A DNA stretch of 64,000 bases from Calycina herbarum (Eukaryota > Ascomycota > Leotiomycetes > Helotiales > Pezizellaceae), in the NCBI GenBank assembly GCA_001414485.1, contig LLEY01000065.1, positions 248,001 to 312,000 on the forward strand. Reading direction: 5' to 3'. Numbering within the stretch: the first letter of the stretch is position 1; the number at the start of each line of letters is the position of its first letter. The notes below the pieces were generated by a model. That model saw nothing but the letters and a program-made list of their open reading frames with translations. It searched no databases and had not been told where the DNA came from. Shown one piece after another: positions 35,829 to 48,110 of this stretch. A program made the translations under genes and the position numbers.

Positions 35829-38800
35829 CTATCCTCTTCTTAGACTAGCGTGTCTCTACGCTTAAGTATACTCTAAGAAAATATCGTTAAAAGGCTAACA
35901 GCCTCTCTCGCTTCTATTATATTATTAATACCTCTCTTAAAAGATAGACTTAAATAATATAGAACTCTTAATACTCTTTATATCGAATGTATAAGACGTG
36001 AAATAATTCCTTATACTTATTATATTAATATAAAAACCAGCTGTTAGTATATTAGTATTACTAAGAGTTCTAAGTATTCTAAATATACTAGGAAAGGTAA
36101 ATCCTATAATATTAAGAAGTAAAATCGAATACTCTTACTTTTTAAGTAGAAATCTCTTAATACTTAGAAGCGACAGTTATAGTAGAAAGAGGAGATAGCT
36201 TATAAAGTTTAGAAAGAAGCTATATAGAAGATCCTTTAACTATAGAAATAATAACACTTCCTTACTAAGTAAGAGTAAGAAATACTCTGTCGTAGTCTTA
36301 CTAATATATAAGAGCTTAATAAAGCTAAAGAGAGAGAAAGAGAAGAGAAAGAGAAGAGAGAGACAGAGGTCGCCTAGCTAGTAGCCTCTCTTATCTCTAG
36401 TAGCTCCGCTTTTGTTAAGCTATCTCTTAATTTAGCCTTTCTCGAAGCTTTCTCTTCTAACTACGAGATATAGATAACCCTAGGTTTTAGTAGTAGAACT
36501 TCTAAAGTTCTATTAAATAGTAGTTAAGATTATTCTTTAGTTCTTAAGTATTTTCTAAATATAAGTAATTTAACTATTTAATTTAGTACTTAACTTATCT
36601 TCTAATAAGTTTATAGTTAAGAATCTTTTTAACTTTATATTTAGTATTTAGGTTTACTAGTTAAGTTTCTATAAGTAGAGCTAGTAGTACCTCTAGTAGT
36701 ACTAGTTCGAGTAGAGATATATAGAATACTAGATAGATGTTTATTATTTATAGTAGTATTAATTTATAATTTAAAGGTCTTCTAACTTGTTTAATTCTAA
36801 ATAGTCTAAGTTTTTTATAATCTAATTTATTACTTAGTCTTTTTATATTAATATTCTTTTATACTAAGTAGACTTTATCTCTCTCTTTTAGCGTTAGCTC
36901 TTAACTATGTTATTTATTATAGTAGTACGTGTTTCTTTTAGCTATAAACTATAAATCTTTTATAAGTTCCTTATATAGTCTTTTAATTTTTAAGATCTAA
37001 ATATAAGTAAGCTAGTTATTAATAGTCGTAGATATTAGTTCTTAATATACTATTAACTTATATCTAAAGTTAGTATAGAATAGTATAATAAGTGTTGTTT
37101 TTATTACTAAACTATTATAAGTAAACTATACTAGAGGTAGTAGTTCTACCTAGTTGTTTTACTAGTAGTTTATATAATTTTAAAGATATATTTTAACTAC
37201 TTAATTTATACGTTCGTCTCCTCTATTTATCTAAGAGTAAAAAGCTATAGAAAGCTTCCTTTTTATATCTAATCGTTTTATAAGAGCGATCTAAAATTTA
37301 GAGATAAAGAGTTTATCTCTATCTAAGAGTATTTCTTCTAGTAGTTTATATCTTAAGACTACTTCTTTAAAGAATACGAATACTAGTTCCTTAGCTATAC
37401 TTAACTCTATATATAATACTAAAATTATATATTTTATAAGTTATTCTATAATAACTAGGATTAAGTTATACTTAACTCCTATTATCGAATCTTTAGATTT
37501 TAGAAGCTTAATAATAAAATTCTAAGATATTAATTTCTAAGGTATCTATAGTATTAGAGTAGTATTTATCTGTTTATAAAGAGTATAGTAGAAAGCCTTA
37601 TTCCTAGTATAGGTATTATATTCTACTATTACTTCTTTAACTATTACTAATAATCGATTAATATAGTAGTATTATTTTATCTTCTAGAGAGTTCGACGAA
37701 CTCTCTAGTGTCTATAAGCTAGTACTAAATAATATTCTTTAATAGATTCCTTTGTATATAAATCTAGAACCTATAACTTTCTATTTTTATATCTTTCTTT
37801 ATTATTATACTTATTTATAGTATAGTAAATATTAGTAAAATCTCTTCTCTAGACTAGGTTAGATAGTATATCTTCCTATTTAGCTAACTCTAGCTAATTC
37901 TTCTTCTATATCTACTATATCTTTTCTTACTATAGATTATTATTTCTTATAGTAGCGATTTTATAAATTATAAAGGCTAAATTCTTATTTTTAAGAGTTT
38001 TTAAAATTATAATCTTCTTATACTCTTTGTTTCTCTTATATCTAGGTTTCTAACTAAGAGTATTAGCTTAAGTATTTAATATTCTTTTTATATATTAAAT
38101 AATAATATTAAACTCTTCTAATATTTCCAACTATTTAGTTAACTATCTAGTTATAAGTTCCTTAGTTATTATAAATATTCTAAGGTTCTTATAGTTAGAT
38201 AAAACTATAACTTAGTACTTTACTAGCTATAAATAGATTCTCTAGTATTCTAAAGCTAATACTATAGTAAGTAATTCTTTATTAAAGATACTATAGTTTT
38301 ATTATACTAGGTTAAATATTTTTAAATAATATATAATAGATATAAGTTTTCTTTTATTATTTAGTTATAGATAAATCGTATCTACTACTATATCTAAGAC
38401 GTCTATCTCGATTATACTAAGTTTATCTATATTAAAATTATATAAAATAGGTTTTTCTATAAACCTTACTTTGATTCTCTAAAAAGCGTTCTTAGCTTAT
38501 TTATTCTAAATAAACTTAATAGTCTTTTTTACTAGTACTAATATTAGTTTAGTAATCTTTATATAGTCTTAGATAAATAGATAGTAAAAGTTTATAAATC
38601 TAAAAAAGGACTATATATCTTTTATATTCTCTAGTAACTTCTAGTTTAAGATATTTTAGATCTTTACTAGATCTATTTCTATTTTCTCTAGGTTAAATAC
38701 CTATTCTAGGAAAAGTGTCTAAGTTACTTTAAACTTGTATTTTAAGAGTTTTAATTAAGAGTTTACTTTTATAAGTTATTATAAAACTTCTTTAATATAT

Positions 38801-38941
38801 CTCTTATATTCTTCTTCTTTTTCTAAGAAGATTAAAATATTATCTAGGTAATAAATTACTATTACTTCTAAAAGATCTCTTAAAATATTATTATTTTATC
38901 TCTAATATATAGCTAGTATATTATATTATTTAAATAGTATA

Positions 38942-40820
38942 ACGTAGTTTATTACCGAGTAGTATATATTACTAAGTAGCGTACTTTCCTCTACTTTACT
39001 ATCTACTAACTTTAATACACGTTTTCTTAATAACTAACTATAGAAATCTAAATCTAAGAAGTACGAATTATCCTAGCTATCAAAGCTATTCGAATATCTA
39101 AAAAAACTTAGTCGCCGCTCTACTATAAAAATCTACAAAGTCTCTAAAACAACACTTCGACATAGAATAGCTAGCCGAATCTATTGCCTCGAAACTAAAC
39201 TTAATTATTATAAATTAAACAACTTAGAGAAGGAGACACTTGTTTAATATATACTTAATCTAGATATAAGAGGATTTGCGCTCCGACTAGCTAGTATAGA
39301 AGATATAGCGAATTATATCCTCGAATCGCGGAGAGGAAAACGCGTTAGTAAGCTCTAGGTATATTAATTCGTATAACGTCGACTAGAATTAAAGACGTGT
39401 TTTAATCGCGTTTACGACTTTTAAAGAGCCTTATACGAAGATCTATAGCTTATTAGCGCGTAGTTTCGACTTATAGAGAATATAAGAGTAAAATATAGTG
39501 TTTTAAACTACGACTTTTATAACTTTAACGAGATAGAGTTTATAATAGAAATTATCTGCCTAGTAATAGTTATAACTCGTGCTAATCGACGTAGTAGAGG
39601 TAAGGCAGTTTAGCCTAGTAATCGAGAATAGACTATAGTAATTGCTTATATTAATAGCGAGGGTTAGAATATACCTCTGTTTTTAGTAGTTTAAGAGAAG
39701 AATTATCTTATAAATTAGTATACTAAGAGCGGCCTCCTACACGACTAGGTTATTAAACCTATAAGTAATAGATAAACTAATAATAAGGCAGGCCTAGAAT
39801 AGCTACGATACTTCGATAAATATACTCGTAGTTATACGAAAGAGCTATATCGAATACTAGTGTTAGATAGGTATAAGAGTTATAAATCAGCTGTATTTCA
39901 AGAGTATTACAAAGCTAATAATATTATTACTCTTTGCCTACCTTCTTATTCCTCTTATTTAACCTAGCTACTCGACGTTAGATGTTTTAGTATTCTTAAA
40001 CGTATATATAAGCGTTAAATTAAGACTTTTATTAAAGCTTATATTAACTATATTACTAAGGTCGAGTTCTTTTTAGCCTTTTACGTAGCTTATAAGTAAT
40101 TAATAACAACTTAAAACGCCTAGGCTAGATTCCGCGAAGCTGGCTTAGTACCTTTTAATCTCTAGGCTATGATATTAAAGCTTGATATCCGATTACGAAC
40201 TTCTATATCTACTAGACCCCTCTCTGTAGCCGCTAACTCTTAGGTCTCACAGACCTCTTATAACCTAACTAACGCTCTTTTATAAATAACTTTAGTTAAG
40301 AATCGTATTTTACACTATTAAGGAAGCTTACTAACCTCTATTTTCGAGACTATAGCTATATTAGCAAAGGGTACAGAGCTATTAGCTTATGAGATAACTT
40401 TGTTATTAGCCGAAGTCTATACCCTTCGTAAGGCAAATAAAGTACTTAGTAAGCGCTGTAGAGCTAAAAAGACTCAGCTCTATTAAGAAGGTGTACTTAC
40501 TATAGAGGATATATAGGACGTATTAGCTTAAAAGAAGACAGAGAAACAGGCTCGACGTAATAAGCGTTCTAAGAGAGGTAGGTAAAATAAGAGACAAACC
40601 TCTAGACAACGGTGTAGCACTTACGGAAAGACTAGTTATAATATACGAACCTGTTAAGAGATTATAGATATATCTAGTTTATTAGATTCTAAGTAGTTTT
40701 AATTAATATTATTTATTATAGTTGATTAATCTGATATTAAAGTAGTAGAGTAGAGAGAAAGTACGCTACTCGGTGATATACGCTACTCGGTGATATACGC
40801 TACTCGGTAATAAACCACGT
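38942..40820 (+). mobile_element. Fot1/pogo-like relic C inside copy II
   Basis: 1879 bp between TA duplications (38940-38941, 40821-40822). The ends begin ACGTRGTTTATTACCGAGTA. The right end has three tandem CACCGAGTAGCGTATAT-like units and the left two, so the arms are unequal. The transposase relic on the plus strand is unusually readable if TAG is taken as a mutated CAG. It has an N-terminal psq/CENP-B-type helix-turn-helix, a DDE block with VLDRYKSYKS and LCLPSYSSYL (about 39860-39960), and a C-terminal knuckle CSTYGKTSYNIRTC (about 40614-40656). Confidence 0.88.
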
Positions 40821-40999
40821 TAACTATATATTTATAAAGATCTAATAGTAAAGTAAATACTATCTTCTATTTATCTTCGACTTTTATTTATATAAGTTTA
40901 TAAGTGTTTTATTAATCTATTTTTATAAATTATACTACTTTACTTAACTTATTCTATAAGTATTAGCTAGGTAGTAGCGGATAAGCGTTCTTAACTATA

Positions 41000-42859
41000 A
41001 CGTGGTTTATCAGGACCTGGCGTATATCAGGACCTGGCGTACTTTTCCTTAGTATTCAACTTTGAATATTAATAAATTAACCACAATATATTAAATTAAC
41101 TATAACTACTTAGAATCCGAAGAATCAGACATATCTACATCTATTTAACAAGTTCGTACATTGTGACCAGCTTTTCCGTAAGTGCTACAACGCCGTCTAG
41201 ACGATTGCCCCTCCTTCTTATTACCCCCCTCTATACGTAAGTCGCGTTATACTTGCTCGTTAACGTCCTTTTAAGTTAAAAGATCTTAGACATCCTCTAC
41301 TATAAGTGCCCCCCCTTGACATATACGAGTCTTTTTGGCTCTACAGCGTTTGCTTAAGGCTTCATTCGCTGCTTAAAGAGTACGTACTTCAGTAAATAAC
41401 AAGGTTATCTTATGGGCTATTCGCTCTATACCTTTTGCTAATACAGTAACTGTCTTAAATAGTAGAGTCAGCGAGCTCCCCTGGTGATAGGCAATCCGTT
41501 TCTAAATAAGAGTCGATTATAAGAGCGCTTCAATAGGGTTTGAGGGAGTCTAGGAGATCTAAGTATTAGAATTAGCAGTAGAGGGTCTTAAGGGAGTTAG
41601 AGTCCGTAACCTTACGTCAAGCTTTGAAAGTACTACTTACAGGTTAAAAGGCACTAGGCCAGCTCTACGGAATCCAGCTTAAGCGTTCTAGACCGTTATT
41701 AATTCTTTATATACTGCTATAAAAGCTAAAAAGAACTCTACCTTCGTAATATAGTTAATATAGGCTTTAATAAACGTCTTAATCTACTAACTATATACCC
41801 GCTTTAATATACTAAAGCACCTAATATTAAGTAGTTAGGTTATATAGGATGAGTAAAGAGGTAGTCTAAGAGTTATAATGTTATATACTTTATAATACTC
41901 TTAAAATTCGGCTGATTCATAACTCTTATGCCTATCTAATACTAGCATTCGATATAGACCCTTTATATAACTAGTAGTATGTTTATCAAAGTGTTTCAGC
42001 TATTCTAGACTTGTCTCGTTATTTATCTATCTATTACTTGTCGGTTTAATAACCTAGTCGTATAGGAGGCCGCCGTCTATGTACTAATTCGTAAGATGAT
42101 TCTTCCCTTAGACGACTAAAAATAGAGGGACATCCTAACCCTCGCTATTGATATAAGCAATTGCTATAGCCTATTCCCGATTGCCTAGCTAAACTGCCTT
42201 ACCTCTACCACGTCGATCTACACGTGTGACAACTATTATAGGGCAAATTATACCTATTATAAAGCCTATTTCGTTGAAGTTATAGAAATCACAATCTAAA
42301 ACGCTGTATTTCGCCCTTATATTTTACACAAGTCAGAACCACGCGTTAATTAGGTTAAGATCTTCGTATAAGGCCCTTTAGAAGTCGTAAATACGATTAA
42401 AACGCGTCTTTAACTCTAGTTATCGTTATATAAATCGATATACCTAAAGCTTACTAACACGTTTCCCTCCCTACGATTCGAGGATATAATTTACTATATC
42501 TTCTACACCAGCTAGCTAGAGTACAAACCCTCTAGAATCTAAGTCAAGTATGTTCTAAAGAATCACTTCCTCCTCAAGTTAAGTTAATTTAATATTTACT
42601 GGCCGTCGTTCTAGGAAGGGAAGTTAGCTATTTATTCTACGGCGAAGGCTAGTTTTAGGGACTTTGTAGATTTTTATAGCAGCCTAACAACTAAGCTTTT
42701 TAGATGATCGGATAGCCTCGATAGCTAAGATGATTCAAGCTTCTTAAGTTTAAATTTCTATTAGTAGTTGTTAAGATAACGTATATTAAAATAATAAAGT
42801 AGAGAAGATAGGAAAAGTACGCCAGGTTCTGATATACGCCAGGTCCTAATAAACCACGT
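41000..42859 (-). mobile_element. Fot1/pogo-like relic D inside copy II, least mutated of the set
   Basis: 1860 bp between TA duplications (40998-40999, 42860-42861). The ends begin ACGTGGTTTATCAGGACCTG and hold two copies of AGGACCTGGCGTA. Minus-strand relic with the knuckle CSTYGKAGHNVRTC (about 41155-41200) still carrying its conserved residues. It keeps more C-runs and CpA/TpG than its surroundings, suggesting a later insertion or fewer RIP cycles. Stops still break the frame. Confidence 0.88.
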
Positions 42860-45800
42860 TAGTATAATTTACCTCTTAGTAATTAATATATACTCTTCTC
42901 TCTAAGTTATCTTTCTTCTTAATACCTTCTCTTATATAACTTTCTATTCTTTATAGACTTTTCTTATTATATAACTAAAGCTTCTATTTTAAGAGATAAT
43001 CACTCTCTTTTAATTTAATCTTATAATCTTATAGACGATGTTCTAGCAAGGCTTATAAGTCTTCTAAGTTTTTAAACAAAGCTTTAAATTCTCTATACTA
43101 TATAGGTATTTCGTTATTAGCTATCTTACTAACCTATAGAGGACCTTAGATAAGATGTTCTAGCGTCTTAGAAGAGGTAGCGCTAACCTCGTTCTAGTCT
43201 TATAGTTATAATTATAAACCTATATAATTATATTAACTAAAGATTATTTTCTATATCTTCTAGTTAATATCTAGATTATATTCTTTAATCTATAGTATAC
43301 TAAGTATTACTTTCTTACTTTCTATCTTAATAATATTAAATTATATATCTAGTAGTATTCTTCGATATTGATTTTTATTAGAATAGTCTACTAATTAATA
43401 ACTCTATTCTAGTATACTATGTCTATTTTATTAACTACCTCTAGATAGTATAGCTTTATATCTTTAATCGAGACGTTTAGCTTCTTTAGAGCTAATAAGG
43501 AAATAAAGTTACCTATTACTTCTAAGTCTATTATAACTTATAACTCCTTTTCTTATATTTTTATAGTTACTATTAACTGTCTTTCTTCTAAAGTAGTATC
43601 TAATTTTACTTTAATATATTAGACTTCGAAGAATCGATTTTCTTAATTATATTTTTATCCTTTCTTATTCCTATACTATAGAAAGAATCTCACTCTTTCC
43701 TAGTTAGTATATACTATCTTATATACTAATTAGTACTCTATAATTCCTATAGTCTTAGGAATTCTTCTTATAAATCGTTTTAGCGAGTTTCTACATCTAT
43801 ATTAGACCTATTTATAACTAGACTTCTAAATAGTTTCTATAGACTATAGCTCTCTTATATATAGATAATCTAAAGTAGTCTCTAGTATACTTATCTCTAG
43901 TTTAATATAGTAAACCTTAAATCTTCTTTTACTATTATCTTCTTTTAAAGAGCTTAGAAAGAATATTACCTTTTTATTATTAGAAAAGGCTACTTTATAT
44001 ATTAGACTATCTTCTATAGTTCTCTTAGGTTCTAGAAGAGTTCTAATAAAACATCTCTCTATTAACTAGTCTAATATAGTACGTAGTTTATATCGAACCT
44101 ATTTAATAGTTATTTCTTATAAGGTTTTAGTAACCTATTATTTACCTTCTTTTAGTTAGTAAAATTCCTAGATTAGAGTAGCTTAAGAGTTTACTTAAAC
44201 AACTCTAAATATTTACTAATCTTCTAATCTCTTAAATAATATTACTATTTCTTTCTCTACTCTTAATATCTAATATTTCTTATTAATTTCTAATCTATAG
44301 TCTTAACTAGGTAGGTAGGTAGTAATATCTAACTTCGAATATCTGTTATATTTGTTAAAACCTTTTAGATAATACTACTACTATTTAGCGATATTATTCT
44401 TTAGACTAGTAACCGTCTATAAGTCTCTCTTCTCTAGGTAGTCGTTTAGTACTACCTATTCTAGACTAGGTTCTTTAAATTCAGTAGTTTCTTTTCTAGT
44501 AATAAGACTAACTATCGTTACTTAGTTCTATTTATTCTAAACGATTATATAAGTAGTTAAAACTATAGAGTTAACTCTCTAAGTAGAATATAGACTCTAA
44601 AAATCAGGTTTCTAGTTTTCTATATATACCTATCTATTCTCTTTTTCGAAAGTTCTAATAAATACCTATATCTCGCCTTCTTCTAGCTTATATATTCTTA
44701 GATCTATCTCTAATAAGTTAGATACTAATTCTAATAACTCTAATAAACTTATTAATAGTAGCGATTTATACTCTACTTAGAGAGGTAATTTATAATCTAT
44801 TTCTAACTATATATTATAATATTCTTTAAGTAGTAGATTTCTATTATTATTAGTATTCTAAACTCTACTAGCTTATAACTCGATTCCTTCGTTTAGCTAT
44901 AGGTATATAGTACCTGCTATTATATTTACAGCGTCTGTTTTAATTTACGTACTATATTCTCTAGTCTTAAGCTCTTCGTTTATAAGTTTAATTTTATCGA
45001 GTAAAGCTACTTCTTTTTAAACTATAGTATTAACCTATTCTTTTCTTTTAGAGTCTTTCTTCTTACTATACTTATTTACTCTATAACTAGAGAGGCTATA
45101 GTTATAATATAAGTTCTACTTATGTTAACGATTTCGCTCTTCTTAGGAAAGTCCTCTTTTCTTTAAAAAGGTCTTCTTCTAAGTAGTATTCGCCTTCTTA
45201 CTATACCTAGTATAGGAGTATTTCTACTTTCCTAACTTTTTACTCTTCTCTCTATATCTAAGATTACTTTTCCTAAATTTATATAAGCAGTTGTCTAATT
45301 AGATAACCTTCTTAATTATTCTTATAATAGTTAAGAACTATATATTCTATTTAGCTATTTTCTTGTAAATATATATTTTTAATCCTTTATAGAAGAGTTC
45401 TATAAGAGCGATAGTATTCTATTCTGATTTCGTTCTATAATATTAGAATTTATTAGTATAATCTATTACTAATCCGGTTTAGTATAAATCTAAAAGCTTA
45501 TATATAGTAGTTTAGATAACGTCGAAGTCTTTAAAGACTTTTCTAATAGTTATCTTAAATCCGCTCTAAGATTTAAATATAATCTTAGTTAATTCTATCT
45601 TTCTATCTTTATTCTTATTCTTAAAGAAGTCTTTTAAGTATAGCTAGGCCTATTCTAATACTAATCCTCTAAGGTAGAAGATAGTAAAGATAGTTTACGA
45701 GTTATAATTACTCTTAAACTTGTCGAAGTTAAAGTTGAAGTAGATGTCTATTTAAAGAAGGAATAAGTCGAGTTCCTTTCGCTTTCTATAATACGTATCT

Positions 45801-46022
45801 AGTATCTTAACCTTAATAGACTTAAGTGCTTCGACCTTGTAGAGTTTAGAGGCGTCTAGTATACTAATATTATCGTCGTTCCTAGTTAACTATATACTAG
45901 CAGGTGTTCTTCTAGTCGTACTTCTAGATGTTCTTACGACGTTAACTCGACTAGTATTCGAGCTAGCTGCTGCAGGGGTTACTAGGGCTATAGCGACTAA
46001 ACTTCTAAGTAGGTGCTTAAAG

Positions 46023-46233
46023 TATAACGAAACTTAAATAAACTAAACAAAGATAACTAAGTCTTGAAGGTTAGTATATAAGTAAGAAGTATAGATATAT
46101 TAGGCTATTTACTTAGAAGTAAACTCGTTACTTATATTAAAGATATTAAATAAGATAATAAGATTAATAACTAAAGTTAAGTACGAAGCTTCTATCTAAT
46201 AGCAGACGTGCTAGTCTTATATAGAACCTTCGT
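46023..46233 (-). repeat. truncated 5' LTR of copy II
   Basis: About 211 bases (TATAACGAAAC at the left) matching the terminal half of the family LTR. Similarity stops at CCTTCGT, exactly where the variable central block starts in other copies, and hAT-containing sequence follows. Confidence 0.75.
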
Positions 46234-47630
46234 TTATATTTGAAGTCCTGCTTAGTAGGAGTTCTAAAGATAGAGTCTAACTCTATTTCTAGGGCTTCTT
46301 AAAACTAGACTCTATTACCTAACTGCTCTTAACTAAATTACGTAATATAACTGTAATAAGATCCTAGGATTATATATCTTACTATATTTAATCCTTTCTT
46401 TCTTTCAGGGTTCTAATAGTACTTGTTCTATTAGAGTATCGCCTAGACTTCACTTCGTCACTTGCTAGTACGTGATTCGTGATATTATAGCCTCTTATAC
46501 TTAAAAAACAGCTAAAAAGCTAACTTTTTACTTAGATATATCTACTTAGAAAAAGATTCGAAAGATTATTATAAGGCTTAAGTATAGTTAAGAGAACGTT
46601 AGAGCTCTTTAAAGACAAATAGTAAGTCTTAAGATAGAGTATAAACGTATACTATAGCTAGGTAAGTAGCTATACTTAAGTAAGCCTTTGTTTATATTTC
46701 TTATTTACTAACTTTACTCTACTTTTAGACTAAAAGACTAGGTGGTCTAGTACTTATCTTATACTTAAAAACTTCTTAGCTCTTATTAGACCTATTAACT
46801 CTGTTATATCTACTTCTAAGACTAAGGTTTTTAAGAATAAGAGTTTAATAGTATCTAAGAAAGAAATAGAGTTTTTAGAAGCTATAAAAGAGATACTAGA
46901 GATCTTTATAGTAGCTACTACTAAATTATAAGCTGAAAAGTATCCTACTATATACTATCTTATCTCTCTTATCTATAGGATCTATAAGAGATTAGATAAT
47001 TTAGTTAAAAAACATAGAGTAAGTCTTTCTCTTTCTTCTTTCTTTCTTATATATAACTAATCTTTATTTAAGGATATAATGTCTTTGTCGACGCTCTTAA
47101 TAAAGGAATAGCTAAGCTAAGAAAGTACTATATAAAGAGCGGAGTATTAGAGTCTAAGAATAGAGCTCTATATTTAGCTCTAATCTTAGACCCTAGAGTT
47201 AAAGCAGACGGGCTTATTAAGCTTAGTCTTAGTTCTAGCTTTATAATAGATATAAAGAGAACTTTAGAAGAGGAATATAAGTTGTAAGTAACTTCCTTTC
47301 TTTTATATATCTATACTAACTTTATAAATAGTCTTAAAAGAGAGCTAATAAATACCAGCCTTCTTCTAAACGAAGCTTAAGCTCTTTCTATTATAAATAG
47401 AGACTACGAACTAGATAATCTATATCTAGAAGAAGAGGAAGTAGTAGATAAGTTTACTTACTACTTTAAAGAAAAGAGAACAAAGAGAGAAGTAAGTATA
47501 TATATTATATACTTATATTTAATACTAATTAAGTCTTCTAGTTCTCTTCTTTAAGCTAGTGGAAACAGAATAGATATAACTATCCGATTTTGTCTATATT
47601 AGCAAGGAAGTATCTATAAACACCTGCTAC
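46234..47630 (+). mobile_element. hAT transposon relic, 5' part
   Basis: Plus-strand fragments resemble an Ac-like hAT transposase: EKYPTIYYLISLIYRIYKRL near 46938-47000 and ALYLALILDPRVKADGLIKL near 47170-47230. The last codons before 47630 read LARKYL followed by TPAT, the start of the dimerisation motif. Several intron-like interruptions (GTAAGT...CTAAT/CTAAC...AG) occur near 46660-46725, 47019-47072 and 47285-47340. The motif continues at 54369 after chromovirus copy III. The left end of the hAT element is lost or not recognised. A few RIP stops are present. Confidence 0.8.
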
Positions 47631-48076
47631 TGTTACGAATCACGTTATGCGTAGTAAGTAGTCTAGACGGCGCTCTGACAGGATAAGGCACGATATCTAG
47701 GAAATGGAAGGTAGTATAAGAGGGAATCAGTAATATGAAGGTATTTAGGTATTCTAGGATCTCACTGTTAGATAACTGTTAGAGGTTATGTAATAGATCC
47801 CGTTAGATCCCTTAAGGGATCTAAAGGGATCCAGGGATCTAGGCTTATATAGGGATCTAGGTAGTATAAGGGGTTCTATATATACTAGCACGTCTGCTAC
47901 CTAGATAGGAGCTTTGTGCTTAACTTTAGTTATTAATCTTATTATCTTGTTTAATATCTTTGATATAAGTAACGAGTTTACTTTTAAGTAAATAACCTAG
48001 CGTATTTATACTTCTTACTATATACTAACCTTCGAGACTTAGTTATCTTTATTTAGTTTATTTAAGTTTCGTTATA
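47631..48076 (+). repeat. left LTR of chromovirus copy III
   Basis: 446 bases, TGTTACGAAT...TTCGTTATA. The centre (about 47794-47865) is a cluster of GGATCT/AGATCC words absent from copies I and II. Confidence 0.92.
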
Positions 48077-48110
48077 CTTTGAGCACTGTATTAGAAGTAA
48101 GATCGCTACT

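Larger units (their letters stand above)
35384..46233 (-). mobile_element. Ty3/gypsy chromovirus copy II, interrupted by two Fot1 elements, 5' LTR truncated
   Basis: Reads on the minus strand. The 3' LTR is 35384-35828, then come the purine tract and chromodomain (about 36550-36680), integrase, RNase H and RT. Relics C and D interrupt it. Gag follows (about 45590-45990) and a 5' LTR cut at about 46233. It mirrors copy I across 35383/35384, making the two an inverted repeat with 3' ends together. All frames are broken by RIP-type stops. Confidence 0.87.

Noticed and set aside
22599..46233. CRISPR-like or satellite interpretation of the repeated blocks
   Set aside because: Repeat pairs are LTRs and transposon ends with target duplications; there are no regularly spaced direct repeats with unique spacers, and the host is a fungus.
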